Shown here piece by piece: positions 1 through 11,646 of a stretch of DNA of 64,000 nt. How positions within the stretch are numbered: position 1 is the first letter of the stretch; each line of letters begins with the position of its first letter. Where the stretch lies: assembly GCA_030549495.1 (NCBI GenBank), contig JAUIRK010000136.1:62001-126000 (forward strand), in the 5' to 3' direction. The DNA is from Nectonema munidae. Its lineage: Eukaryota; Nematomorpha; Nectonematoida; Nectonematidae. The position numbers and the translations under genes are program-made. The notes beneath the pieces were generated by a model. It worked only from the letters and a program-made list of their open reading frames with translations, searched no databases and had not been told where the DNA came from.

Positions 1-49
1 AAAATCCAATTTAAATGGGTTTTATTAGATGTGTATACGTTGGAATTAA

Positions 50-700
50 TCTGAATGGTTCAAATTCTTCCTTTATCAATTCATCAAATTTATTCGTCGA
101 TAACTTGCTTGAATCGCTTAATAAAAGAATTTTAACATTGTAAACTATTGGAGACTTTAAAAATTGGCCAGATGTAGAAAAACAGTAAACTATTTTTAAT
201 GATAACTTTCAAAATGCAATTAAATTCATATTAAATATAAATACAGAATATAGTTCTAAAGAAGTCAAATTTTTGAAAAACCCTTTAAGCCAGTTTTTGG
301 AAAAATTTGATTTAACTAAAATTTCAGATGAATGGAGAATCCTCAAATCAAAAGTCTATGACAAAAATTGGCAACAAAATCTTGAAAGTTTTAATAGAAA
401 AGAAATTAGTCGAAAGTATGAACTAGAGTTGGTAAATTTACTACCAGTAATGAATATTTTACTTTCACTTCCCGCAAAGAATGTTCATTGTAAACGTGGT
501 TTTTAGGCAAAGAAAAGAATCAAAACAACAAATAAATCAACTATTCTTCTCTAGATGATCTGATGGCGGTTTCAATTCACCATAAATCTCAGGCTTAGAT
601 CCTCAAAACTCAATTAACATTTGGATAAGCTTAAAGAGACAAAGATGTGAAAAAATCAGAGGAGAAATAATGTAAAAGAAAGTGAATACAATGAAGATAT
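50..700 (+). mobile_element. hAT transposase C-terminal fragment
   Basis: This is a remnant of a hAT-superfamily DNA transposase, showing the C-terminal dimerisation region. The plus-strand reading frame is best from 273 to 506 and includes the segment LLPVMNILLSLPAKNVHCKRGF-like (core LSLPAKN then CKRGF), which corresponds to the family signature 'LP.SNA..ER.FS'. The reading continues in other frames upstream (from about 50) and downstream to about 700, where KKRIKTTNKS and DDLMA fit the following family segment. Frame changes and stops split it, so it cannot make a full protein. No terminal repeats were found, so the element limits are unknown. It lies on the far left, in what is probably a GSS intron or beyond. 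Confidence 0.5.
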
Positions 701-1039
701 AGAGTGTGAATGCTCTGAAAGTGAAAGAGTGAAGCTAATTTAAAGGTATTTGAAATTTGAAGTTCTCCGTTGCAAAGTTGTACACGGATCGAGCGTTGAG
801 TATCGACTCAAACAAGAAACTCAATACACATGTATTAAACTAAAGCAGACTAATTTACTAATCTTTAAGCCAAGAATACATGTTGCATACGGTGCGAGCC
901 TTGTTGATGGCGCACATGCCACCGAACTACACCTGTATAATAGTATCATCGGTGGGATAATGACACACACTGCAGATCTCAACTACAGGATGTAGATCAT
1001 CTAACCCATCACACCGACGTCATCATCACAATTTAAACA

Positions 1040-1590
1040 ACCCGAAGCCCTGAAATCCGAATGTCTCTGCATGGATCCCAAATCAACCGACGCTGAAAAA
1101 GAATTCAAGCATTGGCTTTTATATCTTTGAAATTTATAATTTCATATTTTCACTGGATTCTAGCTGTGTTACAAATTGCCTGTTATAAACCTTTGTTTCC
1201 ACAACCCCATTTTCTTACATTGATAAATGTGACAAATATGCTGATGTTATAGAAATGTTAACCATGTTTATATCAAAAGAAAAAAGTTAGTTTTTTCTCG
1301 CCATCTGTTAGCCACTAGGCAACAACAACCCTAAGAGCCTCTATCTAACTTTTTTCAATCATTACGCATTCTATCGAAAGATTGTTAGTATCAAAAGGAA
1401 AGTGCAGAAACATACAGAAAAGGGTCAATTCGTGACGCTTTTATCAATGAACTTTCCAATAAGCTTATACGTCAAAGACTCCAAGAGAAATCCTCGTTGG
1501 ATCTTAATAAAGTACTTGCATTAGCTACTACTTTGGATTTAGTTCAAAGGAGCAATGAAAGTCACTCCAATCAATATCTTTCCAAACTTA
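1040..1590 (+). mobile_element. Ty3/gypsy Gag fossil
   Basis: Plus-strand translation shows two blocks typical of Ty3/gypsy Gag proteins of arthropods: an N-terminal part with CMDPKSTDAEKEFKHWL near 1060-1120 and a later part with IRDAFINELSNKLIRQRLQ near 1425-1485. These resemble the 'RDAF..GL....IRQRLLE' stretch of gypsy-type Gag. The copy is old and broken in several places, with no Pol seen beside it and no LTR pair recognised. The GC-richer stretch just before it (about 750-1040) may be its leader or LTR, but this is unproven. Confidence 0.5.
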
Positions 1591-2591
1591 ATAAATGGTT
1601 TCCTCTCTTCAATTAATCTTTATAAATCGTTCCTCTTTCATCTAAACGTTTTTGAAAATAATCTTCTTTCTCAATGTATCATTTTCTACGAGTCTTATAC
1701 TTCACCTCTAATTTTCTTTGAATAGCTTATTCTACAAGCACCAATAGAAAATTCATTTTCAAATTCAAGATCTTACTTCTATAAAATTGGGTTCAACGAA
1801 TATAAAGTAATAATAACAAAGGACGTTCAACTTTTTCTTGTTTTTTCAAATTTATCTGAATGCAAAAAACAGTCTTTCCCATTCACCATCGATGTCTTTT
1901 TAAGCGTTTTCAAACATCACTTTTTAAATGTACAATAATTCATACATTCACTCTTTCATATTTTTCAATTTTACTTTTTTATCTATACAATCTCTCTTCC
2001 CATATAATTGCAAGCCGCATACTTCTTTACTCTATGAAAGTCATGTTTTTTATTAGGATCCTTCCTTTGTCTCATATTTTTATTTCTATTACTTTGAACA
2101 ATACATTCGTCTGCTTCATATATGTTTCTCATACCCATCTCTTTATCAATCCTTATTTATATCTACCGATTAATAACCTTGCTCATTCATTTTCATGTTG
2201 TGTTGGTGTTAACAAAAACATCGGGATAAAGTTAGCATTGCTTTGTTTATTGAAGCTGTAAAACTTGTACATCCAAAAATTCAGACAAATAAAAATTTTT
2301 CTCGTTATTTTGTAACTTTCTTCTTATCTTCATATCTCAATTATTCTATGCATAAATTAAATATAACTTTTTCCTCATTGCATTCGATTCCCAAACATAT
2401 TAAATCAATTTGAAAAGAATGCAAGATTATTAGTATTTTGGACCTGGTTAGCTCAGGCCTTTTTTTGGCCATGCACATTCGGAGGGACAAAAGTAATAAT
2501 TTGGAAGGGGGTCGCTCTGGTCTTCAAAATAGATAGGTAGACCAGGAAGTGTTACAACATAAGTAAATATAAGAGAGGAAAATAAACCTAC
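1591..2591. other. AT-rich stretch without recognised gene
   Basis: No coding similarity, terminal repeats or RNA gene was seen. An open frame on the plus strand at 1860-2261 is rich in Phe, Leu, Ile and Ser, as expected from T-rich DNA, and I do not take it for a gene. If GSS continues leftward, this is intron. Confidence 0.4.
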
Positions 2592-2691
2592 TGGCAGATC
2601 ATGTAGATTTGATTTCAGGAATTCTGTAAAAAAGAATTTTGCTTTGTTTTCATTAGGTGGAATTTCGGCATTCACATTTTTCATCAAGTGA
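2592..2691 (-). other. Weak candidate exon (possibly GSS exon 3)
   Basis: On the minus strand a good acceptor (TTTCATTTACTTAG) is followed by 100 open bases and a donor (CTGCCA then GTAGGT). The exon would start with one base that completes the split codon left by GSS exon 2 and encodes HLMKNVNAEIPPNENKAKF and onward for 33 codons. The phase fits, but I cannot see convincing similarity to the GSS region expected next (the TIKxDxFT..LF segment). It may simply be chance. Confidence 0.15.
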
Positions 2692-2739
2692 CTAAGTAAA
2701 TGAAAAAAATAAGAATGATCTTGATAAAATTTGTGCAAT

Positions 2740-3665
2740 ATAAAATTAGATTTTTATCCTAAAGATGAAATAACTAAGCGAATTCGAGTAAAACGATTTT
2801 TTTGAAAATCAAATCTTTAATGAGACAAATGAAGGAGAAAGATCTAAAATGATTCAAATTCTTTTAGTCAGAGGTGTTCATGATACTTAAAACCCTACTT
2901 CAAGAAAGCGGATGGGAAAACTTATTGTTTCTTATAAGGGAATAGAAATTTAAAAACGAGAATTAAATAGGCTGGTTTTTAGAGAGAGGTCAAAAGACAA
3001 AAAAGATAATGTATTACAGCTTGTTGGATCATATCTTTGGCAATACATATTTAAAGCTTGATTAGAATTAGCTAATTATTGAAACACGCCAATCGAAAGG
3101 CATGCAGGAAAGCGTAATGGAAAAAATCTATTAAAGAAATGATACTCATGCAAAGCACAAACTTTTTGAGACATTCCAGCAAAACTTGCAGCAATGCAAT
3201 TGACTTCAACTTGTTTAATGTCTAACATACCACTCTCCTCAGTTTGATGTAACAGATAATCTGATCTAAGAAACCCTAAATGAACCTCCTATGAAGGATA
3301 AAATGAGGCACAACTGTGAAAAAGTTAAAAATATTTACTTACTTGTTGAGGAACACCACAAGATAACGTCTTTTCGTGTATGTCCCATAGTTTTGCTGTA
3401 AACGAATCCGTTTGGATTGTACTAAAATTTTTTACATTTAATTAATTTAATAGTCGGATAGTTTTTCTTCAAGATTATTTATCGCAGCCCAATTTAGATT
3501 CCATAAATATGAGAAATCTTTTTAGGATTCACTCAGAATTGTGTACATAACTGAATGTATAACTTATAGAAATTCAGTGATTAATGACAGTCAGAAAATT
3601 GGCTTAACCAATCCGAGATAAGGATACTTTGTCTAATAGGTTCTAATGCCATCCGATTTGCACAG
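2740..3665. other. Intergenic or intronic DNA, nothing recognised
   Basis: AT-rich, no long open frame and no terminal repeats noticed. It ends at the 8-bp target duplication of the hAT element that begins at 3674. Confidence 0.4.
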
Positions 3666-3673
3666 GTTTGATG

Positions 3674-6361
3674 CAGGAGCGCAGATTTGAGGGGAGAGGG
3701 GGCTCTTTTTAAAAGGGGCATTTTTAAATTCACGGCTTCATATCTGTCAATTCATAGACCCAAGCCCTAAATATATTTTTAGATAATATACTTAACAAAC
3801 TGAATATATGTGTGGGTAGAATATGAAGATTATATTATTAACTTTTAATTATAAATCTATAATTATATATTAACACGATTCATTGTTTTTCTGTGTTACT
3901 AACCTAGTTTGGTAACATTTCGTTGCTAAAAATTTCAAAAATTAATTTTAAGCAACAATGCATTTCAGTACATAGGAGTAATCAATCCACCTAACCAATT
4001 CATTTGATATGAACAAGGTTTGTTCACAATTAGTGAGATGAGAGGCTGAGAATATCCTTTAGCTCCCAATCAATAAATATTATATCAGATAGAGGGGTTG
4101 TCGAATAATCTTTTGTCGGATAGATAAATGAGGTCTGCCTGTATTGCAAATGAGTCTTCTAATACAACTATTTTAATACCTAATACAACATTTTTAACCT
4201 TCGAAGACCAAATACAAAATCGGCTCAACCAAAGATTCTTTTCCCTAAAGGTTTACAAAGATCATATTTAGTGATAGTATAAAACCTTCAGTTGGTTAGA
4301 GTATAGCAAATTAGACTATGCATGTAGACTGTGACCATCAGTTTCAATAACTGGTAAAAGGCAATAAGGAGGGATAAAGACTTAATTACATCTGATGAGT
4401 AGTGATCTATCATATATGAAAGATTTTGTTCCCTCGTTGAGCTTAAATTAAAAACTTTCTAAAAATTTTCAACGTAGCGGTCTAATTTTTAATAGCTCGG
4501 GGTCTCATTAGAGAAAATAAATAAACATATAAACTACTGTACTAAAAAATTGACACCAATGCTAATTCAAAAATTGTCTAAACAGTCCAAATCTCAAGGG
4601 GATGGATGGCATCTGCTTTGTTTAAATTTGGCTGTTTTGGCCAATGCAACTTTCAAATCATTACTCACTTCCTATCTTTTTTGGAATTTGGTTTCAATGG
4701 CAAGTAGTATGGAAAACGCATAACTCATATATAGTGGCAAATCGAATTAGAGCTTTTAGGGCAATCTTTGCAAGCATAGGACTCCCCCATTTCAATCGAA
4801 AAATAGGTATGAGATATTTTCGAAAAACATGTTTTGCACCTCCTCAATCATTAACCAAGTCAATAAACTGTTCTTTAATTAAGAAGTCATCTGAGGCCAG
4901 ATTACTAATCGAGATTATAAATGGGTTTTTGATAAATTGATAGTATTTTAAAATTTTTTATAGGTTAGGAAAAATAAAGAGAAATTTCTTGCCTAAGATA
5001 TGCTATACCGTGTTTCACATCCAGGACATCTTCATTAATGAAAATCTTATTTTCATCAACAAATATGTTGGAAAACTGAGCAAAATTTTCTTTGTCTAAG
5101 AATGCCATAATTTCAGCTCCATTTGAATAGCTGTTTATGACAATGGAGTACAGTAATCTCTTTCTTGCAGAGAAAGTTTGTCTTTGCTTTGCAGAAATTG
5201 TTGAATTTCTTTTCATAGCATCGCTTTGAAACTTTTTCTTTGGAAAGCTACCTCACGTTTGAGTACAGCAAGAGTTTTTCAAATTCGAAATAATTTTCTT
5301 TATGTAACTCTGAAAACAAATAAGAGTTGAAAGCATTTGCTTTAATTAGGCTCTTTTAATGACTTCACTGGGAACATTTTTCAACATATCAGGTATGGTT
5401 TTCATTATTAAGGCTTAGTGATGAATAGCGCAATCGGTATCAAATACATCTGTAGATTTTTGCGTAATCAGAGTCTGAAAACTAGAACAAAAAATTGCTA
5501 GATCATTGTAAGTATATACACTCCAAGCTTAATACCATGTGTTATAAAAAACTGTCCACCATGTCAAATATTTCTCTTGAAGTTGTTCTACTACTAAGAG
5601 TTTCGCAAAAAAATGCCTACACGGTATAAGTAAACGCAATACTGAGCTAAGTTTAGAGTATTCATTGTTTCATTGCAAAAAAGTTGAAAATCGAATTACG
5701 AATCAATAAAACCATCTCGGATATTATGTCATCAGACATCTCTCTTATTAGCCTTCCAACAATATCGTTTAACTACAATTTCAGAACTTCTTATCACATT
5801 CAATAGGATATCATCACAGCAAGGTAACATAAACTGTTCTCCTATGTTGTGGGACTTTTTGGCAACAGTTATTTTTTTAAAAGTTTATAGAAGGCTTAAT
5901 CTTACAAATTTTTATTTGTAAAAATGAACATTTACAAATTAGGCCTAAAAAGCAATAAAAGAAAGAAATAGTAATCAATTCAAAGACAAACTTTTTTGTT
6001 CTTTTTAAATGTGACTTATTGGCAAAAATGGCAAATGAGTTAATATGGGTGCAATATTTTAGGAAAAACGATTCACTCAGTGTCCCCTTCTCGATCCCAT
6101 TAGAACTTCTTCGTGGCACCGCGGAATCCAGTTTGAAAACCACTGAGTTAGAAGGTTGATGCAATCAGAATTACAAACAAGGTAATTTGACTTGATATAA
6201 TCAGTGCAGTTGTGGTGGGATTGAGAGCTTACAGTGCAAGTATAATGTCGGGTAATAATGGTGGCGTGTTCATTTGACAAAAATTCTTTCATAATAAATT
6301 TTGAAAACTATAAAAAAAAAAGTTCGCCCCCCCCCCCTCAATTTGAGGATGTGCGCCCCTG
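3674..6361. mobile_element. hAT element with TIRs and 8-bp target duplication
   Basis: The left end reads CAGGAGCGCAGAT, then TTGAGGGG; the right end, reverse-complemented, reads CAGGGGCGCACAT, then TTGAGGGG. The flanks are GTTTGATG (3666-3673) and GTTTGACA (6362-6369), matching at 6 of 8 positions. CAG-type ends and an 8-bp duplication are typical of hAT elements. Inside is a broken hAT transposase on the minus strand (4965-5870) and, at about 6128-6145, a second hAT-like end (CAGTGGTTTTCAAACTGG on the minus strand), so the element is probably a composite. It lies in GSS intron 2. The last 370 bp recur at 31400-31749. Confidence 0.65.
4965..5870 (-). pseudogene. hAT transposase (ZBED5/SCAND3-like), broken
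   Basis: Read on the minus strand, the pieces follow the order of ZBED5/SCAND3/GTF2IRD2-type hAT transposases: KKSHNIGEQFMLPCCDDIL near 5830-5760, TDVFDTDCAIHH near 5460-5430, MKTIPDMLKNVPSEVIK, then LIKANAFNSYLFSELHKE and LLYSNVR*LSKEKV near 5330-5230, matching the family's 'IHREAL..K.MP..LK..L', 'IKANALNSRLF..LC' and 'LLLHTEVRWLSRG' segments. The Trp of that last motif is a stop here. A final open stretch covers 4965-5216. At least several stops and frame changes are present, and the C-terminal dimerisation region was not found. Confidence 0.6.
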
Positions 6362-6484
6362 GTTTGACAACACCCTAATCTTTCATGTACAAACAAATAA
6401 ATATATGTCTGTTTCTATTTTTAATTTGAAAGGGGTGGAGGAGAATAAAGCGAAGTTCAAAGAATAAAGTGTAGAGTATGTTAC

Positions 6485-6692
6485 TGTCCAAGAGCTTCTT
6501 CCAGAAAGGGTGGATCTTGACTAACTTTAGCATAAAGCTCATTCATGATGTCTTGAGCACGCAAAGCCAAATTGAAGAGATCCTTCGGAAACGGAGAGGG
6601 AAATAGTGAAAAGGGAAGCGATTGGATGAAACAGTCCGATCCACTTTCATCCTTTGTATTGTGATCAGGATTCTTTGCTGATTTCAGAAAAC
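6485..6692 (-). CDS. GSS: Glutathione synthetase, exon 2
   Basis: Glutathione synthetase joins gamma-glutamylcysteine and glycine using ATP, the second step of glutathione synthesis, in the cytosol. This exon encodes about 68 residues with SLPFSLFPSPFPKDLFNLAL and VSQDPPFLEEAL, closely matching the N-terminal part of animal GSS (the 'APFTLFPS..P..LF..A...Q...N.L.DAVSQ...FLE.TL' stretch). The acceptor is TTTTTTGTATGCAG at 6693 and upward, and the donor is CA followed by GTAACA at 6484-6483. It begins in phase 1 and ends in phase 2. With exon 1 the junction codon is G|GT (Gly). The catalytic ATP-grasp part is not in this window, or was not recognised. Confidence rests on remembered family sequence. 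Confidence 0.8.
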
Positions 6693-7780
6693 CTGCATAC
6701 AAAAAACAATTGCTCTACTTTTTAAAAACGTGCGCCTTACTCTTAAAAAGAGAAAGAGATGATAAAAAAGGTTAGGTATACAAAAAGAATTAAAGTTTAT
6801 ATACATATGTTTTTGTGTACAAAAAATTTGTATTGCTAAGTAATTGAAGTTATTAATTTTAAGTGACAAGTATTAGATTCATAATTCTTGCCGTTAGCAC
6901 AATAGCATAAATACATTTTTCTTTTTTTATGAAATTCCATTAAAATGATTATATATAATTATTTTAGAGCGAGAAAGTCTTGTGCCAAAATAAAAAGCGC
7001 CCAAACGCCAAAAAGTGCCGTTAGGCGGAGTGATGAAATGAAGTCTAAGGAAAAAAGTAAGCAAGGTACACTGTGTGGCGCATTTTAAAAGCATTCGACC
7101 CACACTTCAGAGATACCGTTAAGGCATGTTTACCCAAGCCCGCTCCGGCCCGTGGGAGGGTAAAAATAAAAATATATAACAAGAGAAGGATACGGGAGGG
7201 ATGATATAAGTTTAAAAATGACCCAATGGACGCGTGTTCCAGAATTTGATATACATTTATCAGATAGTTCTACTGCACACATTTATTCAACTGAATATCC
7301 CAGTAGCACACTAGGTTTTGCTTGCTTACGAGTTTTTCTCAAATAGAGAGCTTGATAAAAAAAATTTAAAAAGCTATGCGCGGACAGAGTTTGCATAAAG
7401 TAGGCCCGAGAAGTGCTCTACCACACTTGATTTTATGCGTATGTAGTTCACTTTGCTGTAATGCTTTCACATTTGAAAAAAAATACATAAGGAATTTCAA
7501 GTCTCCCCTTATAGATTAAGTGTTTGTGGTGCATCATAAATTGAATCGTATCATTTATATAAAAACTGGTGGCAGATGCAGTGAAACGCGCAGTGTTACA
7601 TTTAATAATCCAACTAGCTACTGTTGATGCTAAACGGGCAATATTCAAAAGGAATAAATCATAATGAGGTAAAAATACAAAAACACGCACTAAAATCAAA
7701 TCATATATAAATGGTAATTGGTTAGATAGATTTTATTTAAATGGTTAGTTATAAAGCTTGTTAGTTAGCTGGTTATTTAA

Positions 7781-9981
7781 ATCCCTCATACGACTTTCGG
7801 GTGATATTTCACCCATTTTGGCCTTAAAAACCTTGTGACACATCAACGATGCGAAATACAAAGCTGTACCGCTAAATATTCTCTTATTAGTTATAACCAA
7901 AGATTTAAGTTTCAGTTCTGAACTTTATAAAATCAAGGAAGTTACTATAAAAAAAGTTACCTTGTATACTATCAGGCGAATAAAATTAAATAAAGTGAAC
8001 ACTATAAGTTTTCTATATTATTTTATATATTAGAATATGCATAAACTACATCAGCACGTTAGCATTATATATATATTATATGAGAGATTAGTTATTGCGT
8101 AGGACGATTTCATGAAGAAGTCTCGTGTCAAAAATTTGACGAATGATATATACAATACATATGCTCATAAAAGAAAAAAATCAATTTTGATGAGGTGTTT
8201 TGTGCTAGTTCAAGCATATCTAAGTTAGTTTCTCTATTTGCCTATTTTGTTTTTCACTTATTTGAAAAGATGAATTCACTAGTTAGCGATGAAGAAAAGT
8301 TTGATAGTGCATCTGATTCAGAAGATGTTGTCGAAGATGTTCAAGGAACAAGTGATGATGAATTGGATATCCATGAATCTAAAGGTATTCTTTCTAAAGA
8401 TGGCTTGTTTTATTGGTCTTTATTTACGCATGAAATTCAAAGTAAATACCGTTCAGAAAATATTATAAAAGGTCGTGTAGGTATTATTAATTTTGCTTCT
8501 TCTCCTATGAATTCTATTATGGATGCTTTTGATTTGTGTTTCAATGATTCCTTGCAAAATAAAGTAGTTCACTATACGAACATCAAAGGTAAAACGGTGT
8601 ATGGTGATGTTTGGAATGATATTGATAAGACAACACTCAAAGCAATTTTTGGACTTCTTATTTTAGCTGGTGTACTACGTTCCCATGGTGAATCTCTTGA
8701 AAGTTTATGGAGTGAGGTTATGGGCAGACCTGTTTTCAGATCTACAATGCCAAAAAATTATTTTTCCAAAATAATAAGAGTTCTCAGATTTTATGACAAG
8801 AAAGATAGAAGTGAAAGAAAATATAAATATACTGGCCCCATCACAAATTTACGGGTTTCATGGGTTCATAACTTGCAAAATTTTTATGTGCCCCGTGAAA
8901 CAACAACTATTGATGAACAATTGTTACCTTTCAGGGGTCGTTGTCCAATGAAACAGTATATACCTTCGAAACCAGCTAAGTATCGTATAAAAATTTGGAT
9001 ACTATGTGACAGTCAGACTAATTATGTATGGAATCTGCAAGTGTACACTGAAAAATCCCTGATTAGCAACCGGAAAAAAGTTCTGGATTTGATAAAAGAT
9101 TTGAAAGGCAGAAATGTGGTATGTGATAACTTTTTCACCACGTATGATCTTGCAGTAAAGTTACTGAAACAAAAAGTGACATTAGTAGGAACAGTTGGTT
9201 CCAACAAAAAATTTCTTCTAAACATTTATAAAAAATTGCTCCGTTGTTCTAAAGTTTTTTCCAGTTTCTTTTACTTTACAGATCAAGTTACTTTGGTGCA
9301 CTACATACCAAAAAAGTATAAAGTTGTCTCTGTTATGAGCACTCTTCATCGGGATAGAACTACCTCTTCAAATGAAAGAAATCTGCCAGAAATTATCTCA
9401 TTCTACAACAAAAATAAATCAGGTGTTGATACTCTAGATCAAATGATTGGAACTTACAGTATAAAAAGAAAAACAAACAGATGACCATTTGCTCTATTTT
9501 GCAACATCCTTGATATCTCATGTTTGAACGCCTTCATACTATGGGCAGAAGTCAACGTTGAACAGAATAAGAACAAATTCTACAGGAGACGTTTATTTCT
9601 GGAACAACTTGGATTTGATCTTGTTAACGCTGAAATATTGAAAAGACAACACCCTCATCTTTATCTTTGTTCCAAAGTTTTCAAGCATCTAAGGATGAAG
9701 TTTACGATTCACCAGGTCCATCAAAGAAAAAAAATATCAAAAGAAGCTCGTTGTGAACCTTGCAAAGGGAAAGACAGGAAAGCTTACTCCAGATGTGGAA
9801 AATGTGAAATTTATATATGTGGTCAAAATAAAACTCCGGTATTTTTTTTCAAAAAATGTTATAAATCATTGTGTTAATAAATTTTGAACAAGTTAAAAAC
9901 CTTTTATTATTAAATAAGCTATGGGTGAAATTTCACCCAAAAGTGATTTGTGTAAATTTTTTTGAAGGTAGTATGAGGGAT
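7781..9981 (+). mobile_element. piggyBac-family DNA transposon
   Basis: The ends are an inverted repeat ATCCCTCATAC (7781-7791) and GTATGAGGGAT (9971-9981). The left flank is TTAA (7777-7780), the piggyBac target; the right flank AAAA (9982-9985) looks like a decayed copy. Just inside both ends lies a 16-bp palindrome: GGGTGATATTTCACCC at 7799-7814 and a perfect GGGTGAAATTTCACCC at 9923-9938, likely transposase binding sites (inference). The 2.2-kb body holds one transposase frame with a single stop. The near-intact state suggests a fairly recent arrival in GSS intron 1. Confidence 0.85.
8270..9877 (+). pseudogene. piggyBac transposase, one in-frame stop
   Basis: The protein matches piggyBac/PGBD transposases along its length. 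An acidic N-terminus (SDEEKFDSASDSEDVVED) is followed by the catalytic core. The three expected Asp residues are visible in TIDEQLLPF, VVCDNFFTT and GVDTLDQM (residues 215, 286 and 387 counted from the Met at 8270). A Cys-rich tail (CEPCKGKDRKAYSRCGKCEIYIC) fits the family's zinc-binding C-terminal domain. The frame also extends upstream to 8195, but the Met at 8270 gives the usual acidic start. The only interruption is TGA at 9482-9484, where family members have Trp (KTNR-W-PFALF), so one G-to-A change silenced an otherwise open frame of about 535 codons. Confidence 0.9.
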
Positions 9982-10422
9982 AAAAAAGTAAAAAATATAT
10001 TGTAAATACAATTTAACTGACCTCATAGAACTGATATATTTTTATTGGAGAAAAAAAATGAATAATTTTTGATAGCAGATTATGAAGAAAACAAAAAGAG
10101 TTCTTATGAGGCTTTTAAACTCCGATCTGTAGTTTGTTCATCTTGGAGATGAGGTTTTTATCCGTTGTAGTTTCGTTATTTAACTGTAGATAACGCAGCA
10201 ATTTTCTTAAAAACATTAAAAAAAGTTGGCATAAATATTGGATCATTATTAATATTATTATTGGTTAAAAGGTCATTTAACTTGAAAATCAAACACTCAA
10301 AGTACAAAAATCCATTTCCATCACAAAGAACAAATTATTTCAAATATTGGGAGAGTAATATCGAAAAGTCATTAAAAACAAATCCATTAACATAATTTGA
10401 GTAAGGATAGCAAAAAAATTAC

Positions 10423-10525
10423 CATTTCCAAAAGCCCATAGCTTAGATTCTTTTACACTTTTGGAATAAAGTTCAGGAGAAATACTTTCAATGAATTCAT
10501 TGCGCTTTTGAAGAATTAAATTCAT
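10423..10525 (-). CDS. GSS: Glutathione synthetase, exon 1 (start)
   Basis: The first coding exon of GSS. It begins at ATG 10525-10523 and encodes MNLILQKRNEFIESISPEL and on to WAFGN plus one base. The start is supported by an in-frame TAA nine bases upstream, and by a likely 5' UTR splice acceptor (CTATTTTGCAG) just before that, suggesting a non-coding exon further right. The donor is AATG|GTAATT. Its phase (one base) joins exactly to exon 2 to give Gly. The N-terminus of GSS is poorly conserved, so assignment depends on phase, position and the helix-like segment preceding the 'PFxLFPS' exon. Confidence 0.65.
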
Positions 10526-11326
10526 ACTTTTTTACCTGCAAAATAGAAAAAAATTCACTAACACTATAAAGCGGAATTTACTGAGTGGGATAGAATAGCC
10601 AGATGTCTTGATTTCACACGAGACACTTCATAAAATCACGAGTTTTCACTCCGAATTTTATAGGTGCAAAAAGGTTACAAAAAGCTAAGTTCAAATATAT
10701 TTGATTGTCTCTTTTTAGTATAAAAATCTCCTTCAAATCGATGTATTTTTCATAATAAATAGCATTTTTTAAAAGAAAAAAATTGCGTTTTGGCTTTTAT
10801 CAAGGCTACATTTGTTGCGATAAAAATCTGATAACCGCAATGTGGTATAAAATTTACTTTCAGATAAAATACTGTAGATTTAAAAGTATGTCTTGAGCGA
10901 TAAATGCAGAATTATTCAGTAACTCTCATTTTGAATAGAATATATTTTAATTTTAGGTTACAAAAATATTTCCAATAAAATGGTGAAAAATAGTATAGCT
11001 TAGAAAAAAGGCAGTCTCTGACAAAAAGATAAATTCGCCTTACTTCACAACAAATAGGCCTTCTCATAAAAATATTCATGAAACTTAATTTTTGAAGACA
11101 TATGCGTTTCATTAGAATGAAGAAGGCATTTAGCAAAATTAAAAAAGATACAAGAGGTAAGATTCTTTAATTTCTGGCATTATATAAAGGTATTGATTAT
11201 ATAATGCTTTTATTCTTAAATAAATTATGAAACAAACATTAAACTTGACAACTTTATACCACTAGTTAAAATATAAAAAAAATAAGTTTTTAATCTATTT
11301 TATGGGTCGGTTTAAAACTTGCTACA
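10526..11326. other. Upstream of GSS, no recognised feature
   Basis: AT-rich DNA that should hold the GSS promoter and 5' UTR exon; I could not pick out either with confidence. A minus-strand open frame at 10912-11136 shows no family resemblance. Confidence 0.35.
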
Positions 11327-11334
11327 GAAATTAG

Positions 11335-11646
11335 GGTACTTATGGGTTATCTCCCCCCCCCACTCTAAAAAATTAAAAAAAATTTTTTTTCCAACTTAAT
11401 AATTTTAAAATACTAATTAATATATATATTTAATTTATGAAAATAAATTAAACAAATTATTACTTTTTTGCTCTATGATTTTCATTAGTTACACTAGTAA
11501 GCAGACGATATTTTGCCAACTAAAATAGTAGAATATTTTAGACTTTTTTTTATTAGTTTGTATTGGAAAACAAGTAATTTATTATTTTTACTCATTTACA
11601 AATAAAATTTTTTTAGAGTGGGTGGGGGAGATAACCCATAAGTACC
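11335..11646. mobile_element. MITE with 39-bp TIRs and perfect 8-bp TSD
   Basis: The two ends are near-perfect inverted repeats of about 39 bp starting GGTACTTATGGGTTATC and running through a C-run to ACTCTAAAAAA. The flanks are identical: GAAATTAG at 11327-11334 and 11647-11654. There is no coding capacity. The 8-bp duplication suggests mobilisation by a hAT or P-type transposase, though the GGTA end is not the usual CAG. Confidence 0.85.

Larger units (their letters stand above)
6693..10422 (-). other. GSS intron 1 (contains piggyBac element)
   Basis: This 3.7-kb intron separates GSS exons 1 and 2. Donor G|GTAATT at 10422-10421, acceptor TGCAG at 6693. It holds the piggyBac element 7781-9981, inserted on the opposite strand. 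The remaining 6693-7776 and 9986-10420 are AT-rich with no other recognised feature. Confidence 0.7.

Noticed and set aside
1860-2261. 133-codon plus-strand open frame
   Set aside because: Composition follows T-rich DNA, no family resemblance, no splice or poly(A) context.
4644-4940. 98-codon plus-strand open frame within the hAT element
   Set aside because: No match to transposase segments and no other support.
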